Of a stretch of 64,000 nucleotides of DNA, positions 1 to 9,375 are shown in pieces. The stretch is taken from contig NZ_ATYB01000014.1 of the NCBI RefSeq assembly GCF_000427465.1, positions 1,015,570 to 1,079,569 of the forward strand. The letters run 5' to 3'. The stretch's first letter is position 1, and the number at the start of each line of letters is the position of its first letter. A program made the translations under genes and the position numbers. The DNA comes from Sinorhizobium arboris LMG 14919 (GTDB lineage: Bacteria > Pseudomonadota > Alphaproteobacteria > Rhizobiales > Rhizobiaceae). The notes under the pieces are model-generated. The model worked only from the letters and a program-made list of their open reading frames with translations. It was not told the origin of the DNA and made no database searches.

Positions 1-1538
1 TCGACTCCAACACCGAGGCAAGCCGCTGGCTGGAGCCGGAGATCGCCAATCTGCGCGAGAAGGTGCGCGAGGCGGAGGCGAGGGTCGCGGTTTACCGCGC
101 CGAGTCGGGGCTGCTTCCGGCCGGAGAGACGCAGAATTTCGCCGCGCGCCAGCTTACCGACATTTCGACGGAGCTAGCGCGGGTGCGGGCGGAGCGGGCG
201 AACACCGCTGCGCGCGCCGAGGGTATGCGGACGGCGCTTGCCGACGGCCGCCCGGCCGACACGCTTGCCGACATTGTCGGTTCGCCGATGATCCAGCGCC
301 TCAAGGAGAACCATGCCAATGTTCAGGCGCAGATCGCCGATCTGTCGACGGCGCTGCTCGATGGTCATCCGCGGTTGAAGGGGCTCAAGTCCCAACTCGA
401 AGGGATCGAAGGGCAGATCCGGTCGGAGACGCGGAAGATTCTCGCGAGCCTCGAAAATGAGGCAAAGGTCGGGCAGTTGCGCGAGCAGCAGCTCGTTCAG
501 CAATTGAACACGCTCAAGGCGCAGTCGGCGCAGGCGGGCGAGGAAGAAGTCGGACTGCGCGCGCTCGAGCGCGAGGCGGCGGCACAGCGCCAGCTGCTCG
601 AGACCTATCTCGCCCGTTATCGCGAGGCGACTTCGCGTACCGTTGCGAACGCTACTCCGGCCGATGCGCGCGTGATTTCGCGCGCCGTGGTCCCGACCAG
701 CCAAAGCTTCCCGAAGGTACTGCCGATAACGGTCGTCGCTGCCTTTGCGAGTCTCCTGGTCAGCTGCGTCGTCATCATGCTGGGCGAACTCTTCAGCGGC
801 CGGGCGCTAAGGCCGGTCGCGGTGCCGGATGCGTTGGCCGCAACGCAGCCGGTTGCAGTGCCTTCAGTCCCGGATGTCGTCGAGGAAGTTTCGATACCTG
901 TCCTCGCTGCGGAAGAGGGAAGCGGTGAAAACGCGGCATCGAAGCACGACTTTTCGATCGAGTCGGTTGCCGATCATCTTCGCACCAATGGCGTGCGGAT
1001 CGCGGTCGCGGTATCACCGGGCGGCGACGAAGGGTCGACGGCGACCGTGATGCTGGTGCGCCTTCTGGCCGAGGATGACCAGAAAGTCGTGCTGATCGAC
1101 CTTTCCGGTTCGGCCTGTCCGACGCGGCTCATGGCACAATCGCAGAACCTTGCCGGGGTCACGAATTTGCTCGTGGGCGAAGTCGCCTTTTCCGAGTCGA
1201 TACATTCCGACAGATTGTCTGAAGCGCATATCATACCCCATGGCGATGCCGATCCTCATGCGGCGATGCGCGGCATCGACCGGCTGCAGATCATCATCGA
1301 TGCGCTCGCCGACGCCTACGACCTGGTCCTGATCGAATGCGGTGCGGCCGACGCGGACGCCGTCGCCAAGGTGGCGCGGCAGCAGGGAACCGAGATCATC
1401 CTGTCGGCAATGTCTACCAGCGAAGATCAGATCGTCGAGATGCTGACGAGTTTCGGGGAGGCCGGATATCGCGACGTCGTGCTGATGACCGGGCAGGGGC
1501 AGTACGGCCCTGATTTTCCCGACCGCCGCGCTGCCTGA
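1..1538 (+). CDS. Wzz/GumC-type polysaccharide co-polymerase with degenerate BY-kinase domain (5' partial)
   Basis: The reading frame is open from base 3, so the start lies left of the window. What is visible is the periplasmic coiled coil, a single C-terminal transmembrane segment (about bases 715-790), and a cytoplasmic P-loop-like domain. This is the architecture of chain-length/export co-polymerases such as ExoP. The nucleotide-binding motifs are eroded. The Walker A position reads GGDEGST without the usual lysine, Walker A' keeps VVLIDL, and the Walker B region reads LVLIEC, with Glu for the usual Asp. There is no tyrosine-rich tail. I infer a co-polymerase that still controls polysaccharide export but is probably not an active tyrosine kinase. 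It is followed, convergently, by a GNAT-type gene, which fits the end of a surface polysaccharide cluster. Confidence 0.8.
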   Translation, partial: DSNTEASRWLEPEIANLREKVREAEARVAVYRAESGLLPAGETQNFAARQLTDISTELARVRAERANTAARAEGMRTALADGRPADTLADIVGSPMIQRLKENHANVQAQIADLSTALLDGHPRLKGLKSQLEGIEGQIRSETRKILASLENEAKVGQLREQQLVQQLNTLKAQSAQAGEEEVGLRALEREAAAQRQLLETYLARYREATSRTVANATPADARVISRAVVPTSQSFPKVLPITVVAAFASLLVSCVVIMLGELFSGRALRPVAVPDALAATQPVAVPSVPDVVEEVSIPVLAAEEGSGENAASKHDFSIESVADHLRTNGVRIAVAVSPGGDEGSTATVMLVRLLAEDDQKVVLIDLSGSACPTRLMAQSQNLAGVTNLLVGEVAFSESIHSDRLSEAHIIPHGDADPHAAMRGIDRLQIIIDALADAYDLVLIECGAADADAVAKVARQQGTEIILSAMSTSEDQIVEMLTSFGEAGYRDVVLMTGQGQYGPDFPDRRAA

Positions 1539-1540
1539 AG

Positions 1541-2791
1541 TCACGGTTCGTCCGCGCCAGCAGAAGATGTCTGCCGTCGCTGCCGCTGCCGTTGAACGAA
1601 GGCGTAAAGGGTTTCGTTGGCTTTGACCCACCGCTTCGCCCGGGCAATTATCCGGAAACCGCCGGCAGCCACCTGGCCGCGGAAGGTCAGGGGCAGAACG
1701 ATATCCCGCAGCGGCGTCTCGATCGTGCACCACGACCGCTTGTAAGGCTGATCGCCGATGCCGAAATCGAAGAGGGCGACCCCTTCGGCGCAAAGCCGAT
1801 CGATCATTCTGTAGAACAGCAGCTCGCCCGGACTGGCGTCGGCGGCGATCTCCTCGTCTATCGAACCGAATTGGCAGATGACGTGGTCGCCCTTGCGCGA
1901 GAGGCCCGCGACCGCGACAATCCGGCCTGCGTGGTCGCCCCTCAGCCTTATGGCGTTGAGCTCCAGGGGCTTGTCCGGTTCAGGCGCCGCGGCATCGATC
2001 AGCGCATGGAAAAAGGCGCGTGTCTCGGCACCGCGGAATGCATCCGGCAGGCCGAGGGTCTCGAAGCGGGCCGCCTTCTGCCGGAAGAATGTCTCAAGCA
2101 GGGCGTGAGCCTGCGGCCCCGCGCGGGCGATCACATAATCATAGCCGCCGATGTCGGCGAGACGCCTTTCGGATATGCGCATCTTCTTGCGCCGCCGCTT
2201 GGCATTGATCTGGGCGAGCGTGCGCTCCATGGTGCCGAGAAGCGGCAATTGGAATGAGGCGTTCGGATTCTCCACACCGGCCAGGGCGGCGAGAGGATGT
2301 GAGGCGCCGCGCCAGATCTGCGGCGTCCGCTCGAACACGATCACGTCCGCGAATTGCCGGAGCGGGCGCCGGACGCCGAGATCGAGCGCGGCGGTGAGCT
2401 CCGCGCGGGGTGAGTCACAGGCACTGCTGTCAAACAGACCGGTGTTGAGATTGCTGTGCCGGGATCCAATCAGGCGGGCAGTCCGGAAAAGCCGGCCGCC
2501 GCCGATCTCGAACGGGAGCAGGAAAAGCGTCTGCTTGCCAGCCGTGCCGCGAACGATCAGCAGATCGCTGTCATGCGTCTTTCTCCACGCCGTGCACCAG
2601 TCGAAGCTCTGGTGCAACGAATTGCCGCTGTTTGCGTCGAATGCACGCCATTCCGCTTCGAGTTCGGCCATATCGGTGTGGACCGAGATCGAGATCGGGA
2701 ACCGGTCGGCGCTGCCCGCATGAGCGGCGCGCCCGGCCGAATGGTGCCGCCCGGCAGCTTCCGGCGAAAGGGTGAAATCGGAACTTGCCAT
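1541..2791 (-). CDS. GNAT-family acetyltransferase, CelD/BcsL-like (BioF2-type)
   Basis: This 416-residue protein has the layout of the 'acetyltransferase involved in cellulose biosynthesis' family. An N-terminal region (about residues 30-200) contains a W-rich stretch ending in HQSFDWCTAW. A C-terminal GNAT half (about 200-380) carries GELLFYRMID and LFDFGIGDQPYKRSW. The family acts in the cytoplasm, transferring acyl groups in polysaccharide or cell-envelope synthesis; the substrate here is unknown. It runs convergently towards the Wzz-like gene, with only 2 bases between the stop codons. No strong Shine-Dalgarno precedes the ATG, so the start is the weakest part of the call. Confidence 0.75.
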   Translation of the reverse strand: MASSDFTLSPEAAGRHHSAGRAAHAGSADRFPISISVHTDMAELEAEWRAFDANSGNSLHQSFDWCTAWRKTHDSDLLIVRGTAGKQTLFLLPFEIGGGRLFRTARLIGSRHSNLNTGLFDSSACDSPRAELTAALDLGVRRPLRQFADVIVFERTPQIWRGASHPLAALAGVENPNASFQLPLLGTMERTLAQINAKRRRKKMRISERRLADIGGYDYVIARAGPQAHALLETFFRQKAARFETLGLPDAFRGAETRAFFHALIDAAAPEPDKPLELNAIRLRGDHAGRIVAVAGLSRKGDHVICQFGSIDEEIAADASPGELLFYRMIDRLCAEGVALFDFGIGDQPYKRSWCTIETPLRDIVLPLTFRGQVAAGGFRIIARAKRWVKANETLYAFVQRQRQRRQTSSAGADEP

Positions 2792-3123
2792 TATTGTGAA
2801 TCCGCATGCGTGATGCCGCCATTCAACGGCAAATGTCGGTAGATCTGATTAATCAGGCGGCCGCTCGCATGTCCGGCAGACGAAACGGTTAGTGAAATAT
2901 GAAGCCGGAACGGGCGGCGACTGGAAAAATCGGCGAAGGCGCGTTAAATGCTCTGCCGTTCGACGGAGGGGCAGATGCGCTGCTGAGATAGGTTCGGATC
3001 CAGACGGGTTTCCTGCGGCCGGATCGCCGAAACAACCTGTACGCCTGCTGCATGTATTCTTAAGTCCCGGCCGATCCGGGAATAAGACGCGGCGCTGTAG
3101 ACGACCATTCCCTGGAGCGAACG
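2792..3123. promoter_or_regulatory. Divergent intergenic region with a 12-bp perfect palindrome
   Basis: This 332-base spacer separates the divergent GNAT and hexapeptide acetyltransferase genes. The only clear structure is the perfect palindrome CTGATTAATCAG at 2845-2856, about 55 bases upstream of the minus-strand start. It could be a regulator site. I see no convincing promoter hexamers and no gene; the small plus-strand frame through it (2892-3149) has no ribosome-binding site and an implausible composition. Confidence 0.35.
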
Positions 3124-3774
3124 ATGCCAGTTACCCATTCCGCGCCTGACCCCGGCGCTGCGTTTCCCGTTGCCGATTTCCCGCGCATCGGATTTCTCAG
3201 GAACATCGTGCGCTCGCCGCTGATCGAGGCCGGCGAGTTCAGCTATTACGATGATCCGGACGGTCCCGAGCGCTTTGAGGAGAAGTGCGTTCTCTATCAT
3301 TATGAGTTCGTGGGCGATCGGCTGGTGATCGGCCGCTTCTGTGCGCTGGCGACCGGCGTACAATTCATCATGAACGGAGCCAACCACGCGACCGGCGGCT
3401 TCTCGACCTTCCCGTTCGGCATCTTCCCCGGCGCCTGGCGCGACGGCTTTGATCCTGCCGCCTATCGGACCGGATATCGCGGCGACACCATCGTCGGAAA
3501 CGATGTCTGGATCGGCATGGAGGCGACCATTTTGCCGGGCGTTACGATCGGCGATGGCGCGATCGTGGCGGCAAGAGCGGTCGTGCCGAAGGATGTGCCC
3601 CCCTACGCCGTCGTCGCGGGAAATCCGGCACGGGTAGTGAGAATGCGCTTCCCCGATGCGGCGATCGCGCGACTGCAGGCGGTTGCGTGGTGGCATTGGC
3701 CGATCGACAAGGTGACGCGCAACATTGCGGCGATCACCGGCGCCGATCTCGATGCGCTGGAAGGCGCCCAGTAG
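3124..3774 (+). CDS. Vat/CatB-like hexapeptide-repeat O-acetyltransferase
   Basis: This is a 216-residue left-handed beta-helix acetyltransferase of the xenobiotic/streptogramin (Vat/CatB) group. Hexapeptide turns run from about residue 70 to 165, including [16 protein letters not shown] and [16 protein letters not shown]. The segment with the family's catalytic His is [10 protein letters not shown] near residue 80. The C-terminal motif [17 protein letters not shown] is typical. Such enzymes acetylate hydroxyls with acetyl-CoA as trimers in the cytoplasm. Beside a polysaccharide export gene, a role in surface polysaccharide or Nod-factor-like modification is as plausible as antibiotic resistance. 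The ATG is preceded by GGAGCGAACG. Confidence 0.85.
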   Translation: MPVTHSAPDPGAAFPVADFPRIGFLRNIVRSPLIEAGEFSYYDDPDGPERFEEKCVLYHYEFVGDRLVIGRFCALATGVQFIMNGANHATGGFSTFPFGIFPGAWRDGFDPAAYRTGYRGDTIVGNDVWIGMEATILPGVTIGDGAIVAARAVVPKDVPPYAVVAGNPARVVRMRFPDAAIARLQAVAWWHWPIDKVTRNIAAITGADLDALEGAQ

Positions 3775-3777
3775 AAG

Positions 3778-4518
3778 TCAATCGAGGAACCCGGTCGCGA
3801 GCGCCCTTGCCCAATCGGGCCGGCTGCGTTCGGCCGCGCTGCGCGATGCCGCCATGTGATCGTAGCCGACACAGCGGAAGGTGACATTCCAGTCGCCGGA
3901 CGCCCGCTCGACAATGGCGTAGCGGGCGTCCGGCGAACCGGTCTCGACCTTGTGCGCGACCGGACGGTCGTCGTCATATGCGGGACAGCCGACACTGCCC
4001 GGATTGATCAGGAGCCGCCCGCCCGAAAGCCGCAACGCCCGTTGGACATGCGTGTGGCCGCAGAGGATCACCGGGTGCTCGACACCTTCGGCAAAGCGCT
4101 CAATCTCCGCCCGTTGCGCCATGTGAACGACACCATCGCCCGTCAGCGCCTCCATCCAGTAGGACTCGTCGCTTGTCGGCGTGCCGTGGCAGAGAAAGAG
4201 CGCCTCCCGGTAGACAAGGGTCGCCGGCAAAGCGGCCAGCCACTCCATGTGGCGCTCGTCGAGTTCCTCATAGGCGGCGCGGTCGGATAATCCCATCCGG
4301 GCGGGGTCGAGCATGACAAGATAACGGTCGTGGTTGCCCTGTATCGCCGCGGTGCCGCGGTCGATCAGGATCTCCGCCGTCCGGGCGGCATTCAGCGGAC
4401 CGCTCAGGTGATCGCCGAGATTGACGATCTCGTCGATTCCTTGCGCGTCGATGTCGGCAAGAACGGCCTCGAGCGCGAGATCGTTGCCGTGAATATCCGA
4501 AATGACCGCAATTCTCAT
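3778..4518 (-). CDS. Calcineurin-like metallophosphoesterase (YfcE-type phosphodiesterase)
   Basis: A 246-residue protein with the complete dimetal phosphoesterase signature: SDIHGN near the N terminus, NLGDHLSGP, QGNHDRY, and GHTHVQ followed by NPGSVG. These supply the Asp, His and Asn ligands for two metal ions. The family hydrolyses phosphodiesters in the cytoplasm; the substrate is unknown. The start has GAGG a few bases upstream. It ends 3 bases from the stop of the convergent acetyltransferase gene. A DUF2842 gene lies 10 bases upstream on the same strand, so the two may be cotranscribed. Confidence 0.85.
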   Translation of the reverse strand: MRIAVISDIHGNDLALEAVLADIDAQGIDEIVNLGDHLSGPLNAARTAEILIDRGTAAIQGNHDRYLVMLDPARMGLSDRAAYEELDERHMEWLAALPATLVYREALFLCHGTPTSDESYWMEALTGDGVVHMAQRAEIERFAEGVEHPVILCGHTHVQRALRLSGGRLLINPGSVGCPAYDDDRPVAHKVETGSPDARYAIVERASGDWNVTFRCVGYDHMAASRSAAERSRPDWARALATGFLD

Positions 4519-4528
4519 TCCTCGAACC

Positions 4529-4741
4529 TCAATGATCGGCGGTCGGTTTTTCCATCCACTTGATGATCAGCATCGCGGGAAGGATCCACAGCAGGCCGGT
4601 GAAGAAGAAATAAAGAAGATGCACCCACCAGGGAGATGCGCCGAGCAGCAGGGAAGCGAAGGTAACGGCCGCAAGTGCATAGACGACGACAAGGATGACG
4701 AGCAGGACGGTGCCGATCAGTTTTCTGAGACGTACGGGCAT
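4529..4741 (-). CDS. DUF2842 small membrane protein
   Basis: A 70-residue protein starting MPVRLRKLIG, with two hydrophobic helices separated by a short polar turn (about residues 8-30 and 36-60). It has the Pro/Trp pattern SPWWVHLLYFFFTGLLWILP of the DUF2842 family, known mainly from Alphaproteobacteria. Function is unknown. An upstream ATG at 4795 would add 18 polar residues not typical of the family, so the internal ATG at 4741 is preferred. It is divergent from ctaA, a common arrangement for small membrane proteins near cytochrome oxidase assembly genes, but that link is only contextual. Confidence 0.75.
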   Translation of the reverse strand: MPVRLRKLIGTVLLVILVVVYALAAVTFASLLLGASPWWVHLLYFFFTGLLWILPAMLIIKWMEKPTADH

Positions 4742-4917
4742 TTTCGTTCTTTCGGATGGCGGCAGCTTTGGCACTCGGGCGACCCGCGACGGCATGCCGC
4801 AAAGGGTCCGGCCTTGTTTTGCACGGCACTCTGGTGCAAATCAACGGCTTTCAGACCGTCTTGGCGGGCAATGCCGGCTTGGCGGTACCCGTTTCCGGCG
4901 ACAGATGAGGAAGTGCC

Positions 4918-6021
4918 ATGGCCCACGCCGAATCGGCAACAGAACAGACCCTGGTCAGGGAGATCGGCAGGACCGAGCGCAACCGCCGGCAGATCCGGGG
5001 CTGGCTTGCCGCCGTTCTTTTCGCTCTGTTTGCGCTGGTGCTCGTCGGCGGGGCAACGCGACTGACCGAATCCGGCTTGTCGATCACCGAGTGGAAACCC
5101 GTGCACGGGGTCATACCGCCACTCTCCGCGGAGGAGTGGGAGGAGGAGTTCCGTCTTTACCAGCGCATTCCGCAATATGAGCAGATCAACAAGGGCATGA
5201 CGGTCGACGAGTTCAAGACCATCTTCTGGTGGGAATGGGCGCACCGGCTGCTTGCGCGCGGCATTGGCGTGATCTTCGCCCTGCCGCTCTTCTTCTTCTG
5301 GATCACGGGACGGATCGAGCGGCGCCTGCGATTGCCGCTTCTCGCAATTCTGGCGCTCGGTGGCTTTCAGGGTTTCATTGGCTGGTGGATGGTATCGTCC
5401 GGTCTCGCCGAGCGAACTGCGGTCAGCCAGTACCGGCTTGCCACGCATCTGACCATCGCCTGCGTGATTTTTGCCGCCTGCATGTGGATTTACCGGGGGC
5501 TGTGTCCCCATTCCGGCGACGCGCCGCCGACGAAAAGGTCGCAGCAGATGGCCGGGGCGATAGCGGTCATGAGCCTTTTCCAGATCTATCTGGGCGCAAT
5601 TGTCGCTGGCCTGGATGCCGGTCTGAGCTACAACACCTGGCCGCTGATGGATGGCGCGATCGTGCCGGGAGGCCTGTTCGTGCAGCAGCCCGCCTGGATC
5701 AATCTCTTCGAAAATCCGAAGACGGTGCAGTTCGTGCACCGTCTCGGCGCCTATCTGCTGTTCGTATTGGCGCTTTGGCACATGGTTGCTTCCTTGCGCG
5801 CCTCGCCGGAGACGACCCATGCCCGCCGATCGGTTCTCCTGTTCGCACTGGTGACGGTGCAGGCGGCGATCGGCATCACGACTCTGCTCCTGCAGGTTCC
5901 GATCAGCTGGGGCGTGCTGCATCAGGGCGGCGCGCTCGTCGTGCTCGGCTTCGCGATCGCCCATTGGCGCGGTTTCGTCGGCTCTTACCCGCAGGACACG
6001 GCAATAGAGATGCGCGACTGA
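4918..6021 (+). CDS. ctaA: Heme A synthase (COX15/CtaA family)
   Basis: A 367-residue integral membrane protein that oxidises heme O to heme A for cytochrome aa3 oxidase. It has eight predicted membrane segments. The family signatures are visible: [19 protein letters not shown] after the first helix, [13 protein letters not shown] with the heme-ligand His, a second His pair at [11 protein letters not shown] and [10 protein letters not shown], and YNTWPLMDG. Length and lack of the Bacillus cysteine pair match the alphaproteobacterial type 2 form. The start follows GAGGAAGTGCC. A bidirectional terminator separates it from convergent argC. Confidence 0.95.
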   Translation: MAHAESATEQTLVREIGRTERNRRQIRGWLAAVLFALFALVLVGGATRLTESGLSITEWKPVHGVIPPLSAEEWEEEFRLYQRIPQYEQINKGMTVDEFKTIFWWEWAHRLLARGIGVIFALPLFFFWITGRIERRLRLPLLAILALGGFQGFIGWWMVSSGLAERTAVSQYRLATHLTIACVIFAACMWIYRGLCPHSGDAPPTKRSQQMAGAIAVMSLFQIYLGAIVAGLDAGLSYNTWPLMDGAIVPGGLFVQQPAWINLFENPKTVQFVHRLGAYLLFVLALWHMVASLRASPETTHARRSVLLFALVTVQAAIGITTLLLQVPISWGVLHQGGALVVLGFAIAHWRGFVGSYPQDTAIEMRD

Positions 6022-6044
6022 CTTGCCCTCGATCCGGACGAAGG

Positions 6045-6073
6045 AAAACCCGGCAGGGACGCTGCCGGGTTTT
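6045..6073. terminator. Bidirectional rho-independent terminator between ctaA and argC
   Basis: A perfect 12-bp stem (AAAACCCGGCAG / CTGCCGGGTTTT) around a 5-base loop. It has an A-tract on one side and a T-tract on the other, so it can stop transcripts from both convergent genes. Confidence 0.85.
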
Positions 6074-6090
6074 CGGCCTGAATTGCTGAG

Positions 6091-7023
6091 TCAGGCGGAC
6101 AGCATCAGGTCCATGTTCTGGACCGCGGCGCCCGAGGCGCCCTTGCCGAGATTGTCGAGCAGCGCGACCAGATTGACATGCGCTCCGCCGTTGGTGCCGA
6201 AGACGAAAAGCCTCATCGCGTCGCTGCCGGCGAGTTCCGTCGCATCAATCCGGGCGAGCCTGGCGCTCTCGTCAAGCGGAACGACCTCGACGACCGACTG
6301 TCCCGCATAATGGTCGGCGAGGGCCTGATGGATAGTTTCGAGCGTTGCACCGGCCGCCAGATCCTCGAGATAGAGCGGCACCTGCACGATCATCCCCTGT
6401 GGGAACTTGCCCACCGAAGGGCTGAAGACCGGCGCACGTTCGAGGAGCCCGTGCATTTTCATTTCCGGTACGTGCTTATGCTTCAGCGTAAGCCCGTAGA
6501 GGAAGTGCGGCGCGCTGATGTGGTCGGGACTATCGTCCTCCTCCATCTGGGCGATCATCTGCTTGCCGCCGCCGGTATAGCCTGAAACCGCATTGACGGT
6601 CACGGGATAGCCGTCGGGCAGGATGCCGGCCTGGCGCAGAGGGCGGATCAGCGCGATCGCGCCCGTCGGGTAGCAGCCGGGATTGGCGACATGGCGCGCG
6701 TCGCGGATCCTCTGTGGCTGAGCCCTGTCCATTTCGGCAAAACCATAGGCCCAGTCGGGCGCGACGCGATGCGCGGTCGAGGTATCGATGATGCGCACGC
6801 GATTGTTCCCCGCGACCATGGCAACGGCTTCGCGCGAGGCGTCGTCGGGCAGGCAGAGGATGGCGATGTCGGCGCTGTTCAGAAGATCCTCGCGCATCGC
6901 CGCATTGCGTCGCTCCGCCTCCGGAATGGACAGGAGTTCGAGATCCGTACGCCCGGCCATGCGCACACGGATCTGCAGGCCCGTCGTGCCGTGTTCGCCA
7001 TCGATAAAGATCTTCGGTTTCAT
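6091..7023 (-). CDS. argC: N-acetyl-gamma-glutamyl-phosphate reductase (short type)
   Basis: A 310-residue protein that reduces N-acetylglutamyl phosphate to the semialdehyde with NADPH in arginine biosynthesis. It matches the short, type 2 ArgC form: [13 protein letters not shown] at the N terminus, the catalytic Cys in [14 protein letters not shown], and [10 protein letters not shown]. Length is normal for this subtype, and the start has GGAG upstream. It is followed after a 93-base gap by an agmatinase-type gene transcribed the same way, a pairing often seen in rhizobia for arginine-related metabolism. Confidence 0.93.
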   Translation of the reverse strand: MKPKIFIDGEHGTTGLQIRVRMAGRTDLELLSIPEAERRNAAMREDLLNSADIAILCLPDDASREAVAMVAGNNRVRIIDTSTAHRVAPDWAYGFAEMDRAQPQRIRDARHVANPGCYPTGAIALIRPLRQAGILPDGYPVTVNAVSGYTGGGKQMIAQMEEDDSPDHISAPHFLYGLTLKHKHVPEMKMHGLLERAPVFSPSVGKFPQGMIVQVPLYLEDLAAGATLETIHQALADHYAGQSVVEVVPLDESARLARIDATELAGSDAMRLFVFGTNGGAHVNLVALLDNLGKGASGAAVQNMDLMLSA

Positions 7024-7116
7024 GATTTTTCCGCTCCTTCAGGCCGTTAGCGGCGTTTCCGGAATCAGTCTGGCATAGAATTGAATCAATTTCTTGAGAA
7101 CGAGTGGCCGTTGCGA

Positions 7117-8073
7117 TCAGCCACGCCTTTCCGCCAGCCAGCCGGCACGCAAGCCCAGCATATACATGGCGACGGTCGACCCAGCAATGGCGGTGAGGTC
7201 CGCATGGTCATAGGCGGGCGCCACCTCGACCACGTCGCTTCCGGCAATGTGAAGCGCTCCGAGTTTTCGCAGGACCGAAAGGATCTTTGCGCTCGAAGGG
7301 CCCCCCGCGACGGGCGTGCCGGTGCCGGGCGCAAAGGCCGGATCCAGGCAATCGATATCGAAGGTCAGATAGGCCGGGTGGCTGCCGACATGGCGGATGA
7401 TAATGTCGGCGATCTCCTCGGCGCGCATCTCCTCGAGCTCATAGCCATGAACGATGCGAATGCCGCAATCCTCCGGCGCATGCGTTCGGATGCCGATCTG
7501 GATCGAGCGTTCAACGTCGATCAGTCCTTCGCGCGCGGCACGGCCGACGAAGGAGCCGTGATCGATGCGGCCTTTTTCGTCCGGCCACGTGTCCTGGTGG
7601 GCATCGAACTGGACGAGGGCGAGTGGGCCATTCAGCGTCGCATGGGCCCTGAGGATCGGATAAGTGACGAAGTGGTCGCCGCCGAGCGTCAGAAGATAGG
7701 CTCCGGAGTTCAGGATTTTCGTCGCCTCGCGCTCGATGGTCTGGGGCGTTTTCTGATGATTGCCGTAGTCGAGCAGGCAATCGCCGTAGTCGATCGTCGC
7801 CATGTCGGCAAACAGGTCGCGCTGGAAAGGATATTGCGGATCGTTGTCGAAGATCGCCGAGGCGCGGCGGATCGCCTGAGGCCCGAAGCGCGCGCCGGGG
7901 CGATTCGACGTGGCCGCATCGAACGGAATTCCCCAGACGACCGCCTCCACGCCCTCGAGTTCTTTGGTGTATTTCCGGCGCATGAAGGAAAGGATGCCTG
8001 CATGCGTCGGATCGGAGGCCGCCGACGTCAATGATTTTGTGGTGATCGCGTGGTCGATCGACTTGTTTGCCAT
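7117..8073 (-). CDS. speB: Agmatinase / ureohydrolase
   Basis: A 318-residue member of the arginase/agmatinase family. It has all manganese-ligand motifs: LGGDHFVTYP, VQFDAHQDTW and TFDIDCLDPAFAPGTGTP, plus the C-terminal VVEVAP. The family hydrolyses guanidino compounds, typically agmatine, to release urea and putrescine in the cytoplasm. Substrate cannot be settled from sequence because agmatinase, guanidinobutyrase and related ureohydrolases share these motifs. The start has GGGAG at good spacing. It lies upstream of argC and downstream of the ribosomal protein operon, whose terminator precedes it. Confidence 0.88.
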   Translation of the reverse strand: MANKSIDHAITTKSLTSAASDPTHAGILSFMRRKYTKELEGVEAVVWGIPFDAATSNRPGARFGPQAIRRASAIFDNDPQYPFQRDLFADMATIDYGDCLLDYGNHQKTPQTIEREATKILNSGAYLLTLGGDHFVTYPILRAHATLNGPLALVQFDAHQDTWPDEKGRIDHGSFVGRAAREGLIDVERSIQIGIRTHAPEDCGIRIVHGYELEEMRAEEIADIIIRHVGSHPAYLTFDIDCLDPAFAPGTGTPVAGGPSSAKILSVLRKLGALHIAGSDVVEVAPAYDHADLTAIAGSTVAMYMLGLRAGWLAERRG

Positions 8074-8178
8074 GCTGTTCTCCCGTCAGATGAACGGGAA
8101 GTTGGCCAATCGGTCTGAGCAAGGCAAGAGCCCGGGCGTCAAAATCATGTGCACCGGAGACTTGATGCAGGGCGCATG

Positions 8179-8204
8179 AAAAAGGCCGGGACGAGCCCGG
8201 CCTT
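8179..8204 (-). terminator. Terminator of the rplM-rpsI operon
   Basis: Read on the minus strand, the 9-bp stem AAGGCCGGG / CCCGGCCTT with a 5-base loop is followed by five T residues, just downstream of the rpsI stop. Confidence 0.8.
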
Positions 8205-8226
8205 CGAAGGTGCAGCCTGCCAGCGA

Positions 8227-8694
8227 TTAGCGCTTGGAGAACTGGAACGAACGACGTGCCTTGGCACGGCCGTACTTCTTGCGCTCGACCACGCGGCTGT
8301 CGCGGGTAAGAAAGCCGCCACGCTTCAGAACAGGGCGCAGGCCCGGTTCGAAGTAGGTGAGGGCCTTGGCGATGCCGTGACGAACGGCACCGGCCTGGCC
8401 GGAAAGGCCGCCGCCGGCAACGGTCGCGTCGATATCGAACTGGCCGTCGCGGGCAGCTGCAACGACCGGCTGCTGCAGGATCATCTGCAGAACCGGACGG
8501 GCGAAGTAGTCCGCGAAAGGCTTGCCGTTGACGGTGATCTTGCCGGAGCCGGCTTTCACCCAAACGCGGGCGACGGCGTCCTTGCGCTTGCCGGTCGCGT
8601 AGGAGCGGCCCTGCGCGTCGACCTTTTTGACGTGAACCGGAGCAGCCGGTTCCGCGGTCGTGGCGATATCCTTGAGAGCGGAAAGGTCAGCCAT
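8227..8694 (-). CDS. rpsI: 30S ribosomal protein S9
   Basis: A 155-residue uS9 protein with an alphaproteobacterial N-terminal extension of about 30 residues. The conserved core follows: [15 protein letters not shown], the central [17 protein letters not shown], and the basic C-terminal tail ending SFQFSKR that reaches the P-site tRNA. It starts 2 bases after the rplM stop, with AAGGAG inside the end of rplM, so the two are cotranscribed and probably translationally linked. Confidence 0.97.
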   Translation of the reverse strand: MADLSALKDIATTAEPAAPVHVKKVDAQGRSYATGKRKDAVARVWVKAGSGKITVNGKPFADYFARPVLQMILQQPVVAAARDGQFDIDATVAGGGLSGQAGAVRHGIAKALTYFEPGLRPVLKRGGFLTRDSRVVERKKYGRAKARRSFQFSKR

Positions 8695-8696
8695 TA

Positions 8697-9161
8697 TCAG
8701 GCGCTCCTTGTGTTCTTGTTGTTCAGCTTGGCGACGTCGAGGACGGTCGGCTGCTGTGCTTCATGCGGATGGTTCGAACCGGCATAGACACGCAGGTTCT
8801 TCATCTGCCGGCGACCGAGCGGGCCGCGCGGGACCATGCGCTCGACGGCTTTCTCGATGACGCGCTCCGGGAAGCGGCCTTCGATGATCTGGCGCGCGGT
8901 GCGCTCCTTGATGCCGCCCGGATAGCCGGTGTGCCAGTAGTACTTCTTGTCGGTGTACTTCTTGCCGGTGAGGACGGCCTTCTCGGCATTGATGACGATG
9001 ACGTTGTCGCCGTCGTCGACATGGGGCGTATAGGTGGCTTTATGCTTGCCGCGCAGGCGGTTTGCGATGAGGGAAGCGAGGCGACCGACAACGAGGCCTT
9101 CGGCGTCGATGAGGATCCACTTCTTCTCCACCTCTGCAGGCTTCTGAACGAAGGTTGCCAT
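8697..9161 (-). CDS. rplM: 50S ribosomal protein L13
   Basis: A 154-residue uL13 protein starting [15 protein letters not shown]. It has the family blocks [16 protein letters not shown], the [14 protein letters not shown] stretch, and [11 protein letters not shown] much longer in-frame extension (to 9410) is rejected because it runs back through the promoter region and is not conserved in the family. It is the first gene of the rplM-rpsI operon. Confidence 0.97.
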   Translation of the reverse strand: MATFVQKPAEVEKKWILIDAEGLVVGRLASLIANRLRGKHKATYTPHVDDGDNVIVINAEKAVLTGKKYTDKKYYWHTGYPGGIKERTARQIIEGRFPERVIEKAVERMVPRGPLGRRQMKNLRVYAGSNHPHEAQQPTVLDVAKLNNKNTRSA

Positions 9162-9269
9162 ATCTAAACTCTTTCGTTGGACCCGGAAACGGAGCCGGGC
9201 GTTTCTTGTTGCTTGCTTTGCCGGTGAGGGCAAAAAGAAGGCGGCCAGTCGGGCCGCGATCTGGAGCAG

Positions 9270-9298
9270 CTTATACGGAAGCATGGAAATAAGGTCAA
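9270..9298 (-). promoter_or_regulatory. Sigma-70-type promoter of rplM-rpsI
   Basis: On the minus strand, TTGACC (9298-9293) is followed after exactly 17 bases by TATAAG (9275-9270), about 110 bases upstream of the rplM ATG. Confidence 0.7.
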
Positions 9299-9375
9299 GG
9301 CCGAGTTTTCGCTCGCTACGAAAGAAGATCAAGCAAAAACAATTACTTAGTGTTGTGGTGTTGTGATACCACACA

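Noticed and set aside
2892..3149. Small plus-strand ORF upstream of the hexapeptide acetyltransferase
   Set aside because: No ribosome-binding site, Arg-rich shadow composition, and overlap with the real start region.
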